From the NCBI GenBank assembly GCA_963920705.1, contig CAWUCO010000284.1, positions 1,507,222 to 1,571,221 on the forward strand: DNA of 64,000 nt, in the 5' to 3' direction. The stretch comes from Odiellus spinosus. Taxonomy: Eukaryota; Arthropoda; Arachnida; Opiliones; Phalangiidae. Positions 55,161-64,000 of this stretch are shown here, in pieces. The stretch's first letter is position 1, and every line of letters begins with the position of its first letter. The translations under genes and the position numbers were made by a program. Below the pieces are notes generated by a model. It was not told where the DNA came from, ran no database searches, and was given only the letters and a program-made list of their open reading frames with translations.

Positions 55161-57456
55161 GGGACTATTTGTCCTCTAGACGATTGTATCCATTCCATTT
55201 CCATTTATTAAATGAATAAAATTCTAAAACGCTTAAATTAACGTTTGATGTATTCTACTTAGAATTAAAAATGCAGTAGGAATGTTTTGGTTCAAAGGGG
55301 AATTGCCGAATACGTTTTGGGTGAACTGGAAAGCGGAATTTTTGGTCTGGGCGAATTGGGAATCCATCATATTTGACCAATGAAGCCCCCATTGGGCCAA
55401 CGTGTTTGGTCTTAAGAGGAACAAACCGTTTAAACTTCCCAGTTCCTAAATAGTCCATATCCATTGTTATTTAGTGATGGGCCTGAAAACCGTCATTTTC
55501 CCGAAATAGCGGGCCCACAAGAGTTAGTTCTGTTCAAGGGCCATTTTAATATGATATAATAATGGCATCAGCAACTAACTTTTCTCGTGAAATGTTCCAA
55601 TCAAAATTTCCTAGAAACAGATTTAGGCTAAGCGAGACTATAGTTTGTAAATTTGATAATTAATTGAAAATTACCACGAAATCTTTGGTGAGTTTTGATA
55701 CTTATTACGCATTTTACAACAGATTAAATCGTTCAAAAATAACTTGTTAGAAGAGTCTGGTATCCCTATAATATTTTAAGATATAGTAGACTTTCAAAAT
55801 GCATGATTAATGTTTTACCTTTTTGTTTTATAATTTTAAAATAGGCATTGTAAAAAAACTTTTTGATAATGCAGATTTTGTTAAAATGCATGATTTTGTT
55901 TTACTTTTCAATTTTAAAATATAATGTGTAGTTAGCGTTATTGATAAGGCTAGGTTAATAGAGCTTGCATTTTAGGCGATTATATATACCGCAAAGGCTT
56001 AGTCGTCAAATATGATATCCTGATTCTGAGATCTAATCCTTTATTTTTATTTTAATTCTCACACTATGAGTCTTAAACCATTCATATTTCTGAACTAAAT
56101 CATATACCAATACTAGTTTGTCTAGGGTTTAACCTCAATTTAAAGGGTTGCTCCTGATGTTTTAAAATACTCGAAATTTTCGGATAAATATATTGTGCTT
56201 ATCTTATTTGACCTGGTAACTATTTTTATAATAGACGATTGCCTTTAGTGAGAAATCACCAATAAGGCTATAAAAACCTTGTATCTCTTATCTTATCAAT
56301 TCGGTCGAATGGGATTCGATCCAATGGGATAACACCGACTGGCAAGCGTAGTCCGTTCTCAACGAAATCTGAGGATAAGACTGGATTATAATCGCCGTTT
56401 GAACCCGTTATGATAAGTACATTTTGTTTTTGCTCCCCCACCCCTCGTGTGTAAGCCATAATGAATGTCGGGTTATAGTTGAGAAAAGTAGAAAATCCGA
56501 GAGTAAGAAAATAACGTACCCTTAACCCTCTTGAAAAGGTCTAGACAGTTAAAAGTATTGAAATTCACAGAGAAAGTGCAGGTATTTCCTGAAACCCCCC
56601 CCCCCCCTAAAACATTTTTTTGTCGAGGATCGTTACGGTCCGAAAGAGAAAGTTGGTCATTTTTAACTCTGAACTCCTAAGAGAACAGTCAAAACTTTAT
56701 TCGGAAATATTCAAATCGTTCCTCTCCGGAACATAGTTTTTTTTCGTTCACTTTTAACCCGCTAAATCGAGAAATGTAAGCTTGATACAAATTTATAGAT
56801 AATTAAAATGCTCAAAGGCCCGCTCTATATTAAAAGGATCCAAGGTGTAGTAGAATATGGTTAAAATGCTAAGTTAAAGTTAACAGAGATAATCCATAAT
56901 TTTCAAGCCTTTCTTATTGAAAAGAACTTATTGCGTCTTCAGTGCGTTTGTAGAATCCCTGCAATTAAAATTTGAATTATAGATTGAACTATTTAACGAA
57001 GAATTAAAGAGAAGAACCATAGTTAGAAAAAGAGTTCGAAAAACCTCTTCTCCCTCACAAAGGGATAATATCGTACCCTTTGTGCGAAAAGCCTTAGTTT
57101 AAGTTCAAACATTATTCCCCCGAGTGTATATTATCATTTTCTGACTTACTATTTGATTTAATAAAGAAATGTTGCGTTACTAAGAGATATGAGTTTCCAT
57201 TACTGAATGCTGATCAAGTCTAATTTTCCTCTTCTCCCCCTTTATTAAAAACTATCTATCATATTTATCCGCCCCCAATAAACTTTTTCTATGACCCTCT
57301 TCGGGATAATTATTTATCTCGATCAATCGAATTTCGTCTCAAATTAAGAGACGAGAGGATCCCTTTCGAGAAGGAAATTCTCCCGGGCCCAAAAAGAGAA
57401 CGGTTATAAAGACCACAAAAGAAAACAAAAAATACTTTGTTTTAAAATAATAAAAC
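55161..57456. other. 2.3 kb without recognised genes
   Basis: Contains one CCCATTCGACC-type unit at 56283-56335 in opposite orientation to 2594-2645, and a run of C at about 56588-56601. Frames near 55233-55464 look repeat-derived. No exon was supported. Confidence 0.4.
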
Positions 57457-57520
57457 AGCAACCGAGTCTTGAACACTCAGACCTCTGAGCCACAGCCCGA
57501 CGCGATACCGACTTAGATAC
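57457..57520 (-). other. Pol III A/B-box-like fragment
   Basis: The minus strand reads GCTGTGGCTCAGAGGTCTGA followed closely by GTGTTCAAGACTCGG. The first resembles a tRNA A box and the second a B box, but they are only a few bases apart and no cloverleaf can be drawn. Possibly a deleted tRNA-derived sequence or SINE head. Confidence 0.3.
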
Positions 57521-59619
57521 GACGGACGATGAATTACAGAACTTAGAAATTATATTAATACCCATTTGAAGGCACTAAACTAGGTCTCGTGAATTAAACT
57601 CAGTTTTCTTAATATATCAACCCAAATGTTAAATAAAACTTGTAAGCAATTAAAATCCAACACTTAAATAAACATAATGATACAATCAGAAGGAAAATAA
57701 GATCGTTCATGGCTTAAAAATGCGAAATAATAGCTCTCAAGCGGCATGTTTTTTAGGGAAATCCACAATCTTTCACGCTCTGCCTCGTCCGCGAATGCTC
57801 TCCCGCCTATCCACCATTTGATTTCAGAGCGTTTGAACCAGAGGGTTTCTCTTTAAGTCTCAGACATAATATTGCCAGAACGACGCGCTAGCCTTTTAGC
57901 TCTGTGATTTCTTTGAGTGGATTAAATTTAAGACGAAGTCGTGGCTAGGGCTCCTTGACGTCACGTTACATCACCTATCATCCCAAGTTTTTTCCGATTT
58001 CGCGTAGCGTTATTCTGTACAAAACAGTACATGGCAAGGTAGGATGACAAATAACCCTCCAATCTAGAGATTGAAGGGATTGGACGGCCTTTGTGGGCCA
58101 GAGTATTAGCAGGATGTAACGATTTTGTTGTTTAAAGGAATACTCTTCTCGGTTTAGTTACGATTTGAACCGCTAGATGTAGTGTTTTTTGGAAATTTGA
58201 AAATGTTTTTTATCCAAGTCCCATGGTTGGATAAAACGAGTCACGTGTGTACAAACATTTCCACTATTGCTTCAATTGGGACATACAACGCGATGAAAAC
58301 AGTGGCCTGCTAACGCGTCTCGCTGAACAGTCCATTTTCTCTCGGGTCTGTCTTGATAGCTCATCTGTTTCTCTTTCTGTTTTAAGTTTTACTTTTGATA
58401 ACGTCGCCCTTATTAGGCGGCCTCAATTCCACGAATGAAATTCGAATTGTTTGTAAGTTTTTTAATTGTTTTTAAACTATTAATTATCGATAGAACTAAT
58501 CAAATATATTTTATAGAGTGTTGAATGAATGGTGGCCTGGATTATTAAAATGTAGGTTTTGGGTTAAAAACTTGTAAAAATTGTTACTTTGGCGGTTGGG
58601 ATTATAGCCGGCTTCCGCCTCCGCGTCAGCCTTCACCGAGTTTGCTTTACGAGGGCCGAATGTTAAGCGTGAAAATCAAATTGTTTTTAATTATTTGAAG
58701 TAATTACAAGCATTTTAAAGTCAATTTAAGTATAATTTAATTAATAATACTACTAATTTACGCGTTAATTCCCAGAGAGTCATTGGCAGGAGCCAGGATG
58801 GCTTCAAAGGCAAAAATTTGTTAAATTTAAAAATAGTTTTGGAAAATTTTGAAATTTGGCCGGCCCAAAGTTTAAAAGGTCTAGATTATCGAGATATTTC
58901 CCAGAATTTTTATAAATACAATTGGGATCGATATTATAAAAAAAATACCTTTCAAATTTTTGATCCAGACTATTTATGAATTTGACACCGTAATTGCGGA
59001 ATAATATTGTAACAAACATATTCAATCCTTTCTCCCCAGACTCGCGCATTTCCATACAGAATCGGACAGAACGTAAGTTAGATCCGGCCGGCTTGGTATT
59101 CTGGTAAATCTAGCTAGGGAAATATCCGTGAGAAAATAGGCAAAATAAAAAAACTCCTCAGAGCGATGTAAATAGTTGGAAGCTTACACTACAGGGTATG
59201 ACTGAAAGACTATGAGATTGATTGAAATAGACCTCTCTCGTTTATTTTGACCTGTAAAGGGAGATGATGAGCAGTGACGGCGATGTTTCATACTCCTTTG
59301 CTTGTCTGATTCTGCGGGTTGCCTTCCCCCTATAGAGGGGCCAAAATAAACGCAAGATGTCTATAACGGGGAATTCGGGAAAAGCAAAAATATTTAGGCT
59401 CTGAATCTATAATCTCTTATTACAGAGTAATATTTCCTAGAGAGAATGAGTTAACAGAGTTTTAACCCCAGCATAGTCCTGAAGCTACTGGAATAGAAAA
59501 TTCTAAAGCAAAGTAGAGACCTCCTAGTTTTGGTCCATGAGAAAAAATAGGGCTAAACAAATTCTCAATAGCCGTGACCTTACTCGTTTTTAACACCTGC
59601 TTACGCAGTGGGGGGGCTA
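57521..59619. other. 2.1 kb without recognised genes
   Basis: The small open frames (for example 58247-58438 and 58804-59055) carry no recognisable motif. Confidence 0.4.
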
Positions 59620-60262
59620 AGTGTTTTCCTTGCTCAATTTCTACCTCCCCGGATGAAGTTTAATGTGTCACTTCCTGTGTAACCGGAAATCAAGTGATCT
59701 AGCTCGTGGAGCAAAAAGTCTAGAGACGTAAACATGCCAGCTTATCGTTCGATTCCGTTTAACGGGAATAACCTCCTTAAAGTGTGGCTGCCACATAGTT
59801 TCAGGTGCCATGCAATTATAAACAACAGGACGTCTCCTATTGGATATTATCGGCTTCCCCCATCCACTTTACGGTCCAACCTCGATGATGAACAGTTGAA
59901 GGTGATTATCCGCAATGGGACGTCTCACACTGTTATTATCACCTCCGACCATCGCACACCAAGGTCCAACCTCCAGTTTCCCATCTAAGCGGGCGATATT
60001 AGCAAGGGTTCCCTCATTTATATGGTCCACATCAACCTTCCACTAACCATGCATCGCCCCCACCTGGGTAAATTGGCGTTGCCAACCAAGTGCCTAGGCT
60101 TACAAGAAACGTCTAGACTCTCAACTTCATGGCCACATCGCTTGACTAATAAAGCTCTTCGAACTGTTTAGATACATTTTTGGAACGATTGCAAATGGGC
60201 CTTATGGTGTGATATCGTTTAGGAAAATGAAACGCAATATTAATTCATATTATAATTAACAA
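59620..60262 (+). repeat. Dispersed composite repeat, copy 2, first part
   Basis: Follows 23010-23770 in order: CTACCTCCCCGG, CACTTCCTGTGTAACCGG, CTAGCTCGTGGAGCAAAAAG, GAGACGTAA, TTCCGTTTAACGGGAATAAC, ACAGGACGTCTCC and GGCCTTATGGTGTGAT. It lacks the TG microsatellite seen in copy 1. Confidence 0.7.
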
Positions 60263-63030
60263 GGTGAGAAACCAAAATATAACCTCCCCGACGACGTTAA
60301 CCCAACCTTACCCTACTATAAATAAAAGATGTATGTATGTATAGAATTAGGATGTGTAGATGAACCAGGGTGCTGTTTATTGACAATTTTTATTTACCCT
60401 CTATGTTACAGTGTATTGGAATTTTCTTATTATGCACAGAGTGTTCAAAATTCCCCTGAGCTTATTTTATGTCAAGTCGGAGGATGAGTGGAGACATAAT
60501 CAAAGAAAATTTTATTTGAAAGTAAACAAGTGGAATACAAATTCTAGCAATATAAAAACATACATCGTTATCTTTAGGTTGTACTGCACAACTATCTACT
60601 CTATCGGACACTACGCGATCGTGGGAGGGAGACCACCTAAAAGTCATATATATTAAATACATGTTTATTTTTATATATTGATTGGGACATCACGTCGTGA
60701 CGTCTGGTGGATAAGAGACGAATGTTTTTTCGATACGATGACGTTTTTCGTCATTTCTGGGACACCGACTTCAGACTTCAGACTTCTGACTTCAGACTTC
60801 AGACTACCAGCACGACTCAAAACACTAGCTAGAACCTATACAAGTATAGGGTCTAGCTAAAAAGACAGTGGTCCACTTATTGCACAACAAAAACTTTTTT
60901 ATTTAAATTTTTTAAAAATTAGACTACTAGTTTCTCTGCCCAATCGGGAGCTTCTTCACCACTCTTTTTTATCGTTTAATACCAGCTTGAGTTGGCATCA
61001 CGCGCTAAGCTATTTTCCATATATATCATTTAGTTAAAAAAGCAAATATATAACGGGCAGTATAGGCTTAGGCTTGCTGCAAACTTGGGGTGGATTGAAA
61101 AATATAAAAGTGCGTTTACACGGATATCCAAGATTGAAACGGCAAAATTTAGATAAGCGATAAAGGCGCGTTCACAGGGATATAGAGATGATTATATGGC
61201 GCGTATACACGGACATTGGAAATGATTTTTTTTTTTTTTTTTTTTTTTCATTTCGACTGAATATTAAGAAAATCAGCTTAAAGGTACCGGGATAAACTGT
61301 TACCTTGTAGCGTAAATGGACACACTGTATTAGAACTTGGTTATAAAAACAAGTTTCTAGCACGCGGTTTCAATTTCATTTCTTCAATTTCTCGCGCGTT
61401 TGCGATACTGCCTAAAGCTGGATGCACTAAAACTTCGCAAATGAGTTAAATTTCTCGCGCATTTGCGAACTTTGCGAATGTGTTTCGTGCAAAAACTTCG
61501 CGTGTACGCGAGGGTATAATTCACGAGAAACGCTGGATGCAATTGCAGTAAATTCTTCATAAATGTTTGCAATTTCTCGCGCAAAACACCAATAAATGTT
61601 TAATCGACTTCCTTACCTAGATTTGTGCATTGGTATGCCCAAAGTAAAGTTGTTCAGTCTGATTGGTTATGTCATAAATTCGCACCAGACTTTTATTTTG
61701 ACGTTTAATTTCGACTATTTGCGTATAGGCAGTGTAACGGTTTTAGGACTACCCAGAATCGTAGGCTCCTTTCCGTCTGCCGATATACCTATACCCATAT
61801 ATCGCGTCGTCTGCTCAATCATTTTCCGGTAAAAACATCGAGTCACGTGAATACGCGACACTAGATTGTTTTTTATATCCCTGACGGTGAAAGCCTGTCT
61901 TATTGTTTTTATAGATTGAAGGTAGACGCTTTTATTGGATTAGAGATGTTGGGACTATAGATGTTGGCATTATAGAGATAGGCAGTAAGGTAATTGACTG
62001 CTATTATCTTTGGACTTCGATTTGTTTGTGTATGTTAGTATCGTTTAGCTAAATTATAGTTAAATATAAGTTGGAGGTTTAGAAGTACTGAAGAGCAGTT
62101 AAACTTCGTGAAGACCTTGTCAATATAGATTAACCAGCGCAGAATGTCATCACTATTTGAAGTCGATAGAGCAACTTCACCGGTGCCATTTCCATTTAAC
62201 AGCAGGTAGAGACGGCCTGGCCACAGGAATTGAGACTAAAAGCAACGAGTGTTTTCAGACTCGACATGTTAGAAAAGTACAGTCACATATATAAAAACTA
62301 TTCAAGTATGAATTTTAACGGTATGGACTTTAGTGTTTTTTTTTCTGGCTTTTGAAGATATTTTTTTACTTTAGGAGTGCAGAAGGTCTTGTCAGGTTGT
62401 CAGCGATTTTGGACAAGCTATATCCTTGGATTCTTCCAATGACTGAGATCACACGTATGATGAAAACATCAGCAATGGTCCTCTATTAGAACGTCAGAAC
62501 AAGCAATTCAGACGAAACCACGACCGGAAGTATTGCCAATCGTCTACCGAGGAAGGGCTGATGGAACTTGCAGTAGTAGTCTAGAATATCTTGGGTTTGT
62601 CCAAGAGCAAATTGCTGGAGGATCTCCGTCGTTTTATTTTCTTCTCTCCCGTGCCAACCCAGACTGAATCATTCGTTTTTATCCACTCAGCGGATTAACA
62701 TAATTGTGCAGTACAGCCTAATGATAACGTTGGATTTATTTATATTGCTAGAATTTGTATTCCACTTCAAATAAAAATTTCATTGAGTGTATCTCTACTC
62801 ATCCTACGACCTGCCATAAAATAAGGTCATGGGAATTTTGAACACTCCGAGTATAATGAGAAAATTGTTATACACTGTAACATAGAGGGGAAATACAAAA
62901 CTGGCAATCAAAAGCACCCTGGGCCATCTACACATCCTAATTCTCTACATACATTAATATTTTTTTAAAGTAGGGATAGGTTAGGTTAACATCGTCGGGG
63001 AGGTTATATTTTGGTTTCTCAACCTGTTCT
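60263..63030. mobile_element. Non-autonomous TIR element, second part of the composite repeat
   Basis: Inverted repeats of about 210 bp: 60263-60475 (GAGAAACCAAAATATAACCT, CCCCGACG ... GTGTAGATGA ... TGTTACAGTGTA) and 62818-63030. The interior 60973-62830 matches 23860-25080 of copy 1. Local features are a 7-bp ACTTCAG array at 60768-60808, a run of about 22 T at 61227-61248 and several AATTTCTCGCGC words at 61380-61590. No transposase was found, and no target duplication is clear. Confidence 0.65.
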
Positions 63031-63829
63031 ATATATAAGGGCTCCCGTACACTCTCACAAGGCTTTGTTTTGGCCTACAAACAATATAAAGTGAAAGCCG
63101 TACATATTTTTCAATATGCTGAATAATAAAATTCCAAGCCTTAAGTTATAACACAACGTTTCCTTTATTGCAGGGCTGTCAGTAGCTTCTGGAAGCATTT
63201 TGGAAGGCATTAATTCCAAACGAACTAATAATTTACTATTTTCAACTATTTAACACTTTTAGTGTTTCATAAAAAATATAAGGCGCTACAAATTTAGCAC
63301 GCAGTTTTTAGTGACCCCTCTTAAAAATTAACTACGGTAAGCAACAACCCTTTGTGTCCTTCGTTTTCCTATACAGATTTCTACAAACTATATTTATCTT
63401 CTTCCATGACCAAAGGGTTTGAATATAATTGTCATGTGATTCGTTTCAAGAAGGTAAATTAAACAAGTTTGTTTTTCTTTAACATTTTGCGTATTATAAT
63501 TATGAATGGGCACAGGTGAATGATGGTTATGAAAATTCGATTCGTCCATTCGCTTATATTTCAGAGGGATTGCATTTTTATTTCAATATAGCCAGGCTGC
63601 AATTTATTCGCAAGCGCTTGACACGCTCGTGTAATATCTAGATGATTTTACAAAGGTTCCGCCTTTCTTTAGAAAAATGCCTGTTTAGGTTTCTCGGCGG
63701 GTTTTATTGTCCCCCGCAGAAAGTATTACATCTGACAACGCTACCGGCATCCAAAAACTTTCGAGCAGAAAAAGAAACCACCATCATCTAGCTGTTTTGG
63801 TCGGTAGTCAAAATCGGAACCAAATCCGA
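63031..63829. other. No recognised gene
   Basis: AT-rich sequence without a supported exon or repeat partner. Confidence 0.4.
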
Positions 63830-64000
63830 TAGTAATATTACTTTGTCCACTAATTTATATTATAAAAAAAACCAGTTGGTCGGATGCCCATCTAGAATGG
63901 AAGGCTATCTGTGACAGATATTACATTTCAGAATGGACAGATATAATTTTTTATTACTTCCCAGAATGGACAGATATAATTTTTTATTGCAACTCAGAAT
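63830..64000 (+). repeat. Dispersed repeat with about 32-bp internal units, copy 2 (runs off the window)
   Basis: GGAAGGCTATCTGTGACAG, then units of AGAATGGACAGATATAATTT plus TTTATTAC. Matches 51240-51435. The array continues past the end of the window. Confidence 0.6.

Overview
This AT-rich window looks like gene-poor, transposon-dense nuclear DNA from an insect or closely related arthropod. The support is indirect. Degenerate GGTTA-type arrays resemble the insect telomere unit TTAGG, genes are split by GT-AG introns, and the element mix (PIF/Harbinger, ISL2EU, Tc1/mariner, CR1-type LINE, Penelope-like, Polinton, Ty3/gypsy) is typical of arthropod genomes. No rRNA, complete tRNA, CRISPR array or bacterial operon is visible.

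Layout. 0-8 kb: a hairpin MITE, a scrambled Tc1/mariner transposase, about 3.9 kb without recognisable content, then the only convincing host gene, the last two exons of an unidentified membrane protein on the minus strand (6053-6790). A GC-rich SINE-like retroposon follows (7583-7978). 8.8-14.4 kb: a 240-bp direct-repeat pair, then a 4.3-kb ISL2EU-type DNA transposon that is a giant palindrome with arms of about 1.39 kb (10007-14336). 14.6-18.3 kb: a LINE remnant and a long-TIR repeat. 18467-22267: a complete PIF/Harbinger transposon with TIRs, a CAG target duplication, a five-exon transposase and a convergent three-exon Myb/SANT-like partner gene.

22.7-25.6 kb holds minisatellite and a dispersed composite repeat. 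26-38.3 kb is an old, broken Polinton/Maverick (minus strand) with PC4-like, BIR, integrase, penton-like, pVI-like and major capsid parts. It is interrupted by a TIR element (32959-37440) that itself carries a 5'-truncated CR1-type LINE and two tandem arrays. 38325-40350 is a foldback element with AAAC target duplications. 40.6-42.2 kb is minisatellite with a second copy of the SINE-like retroposon, bounded by a 15-bp target duplication. 42375-47924 is a second, older ISL2EU element containing part of a broken Ty3/gypsy element.

48.7-64 kb holds a tandem array of about 245-250 bp units, a possible host exon (50463-50690), a Penelope-like GIY-YIG fragment, minisatellites and a second copy of the 23-25 kb composite repeat (59620-63030).

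The elements act as nested layers rather than a pathway. The functional pairings inferable are within PIF/Harbinger (transposase plus DNA-binding partner) and within the Polinton fossil (integrase plus capsid module). The features most worth following are the palindromic ISL2EU element, whose transposase reads through except for one stop, the intact Harbinger, the SINE-like family, and the BIR and PC4-like cargo beside the Polinton.
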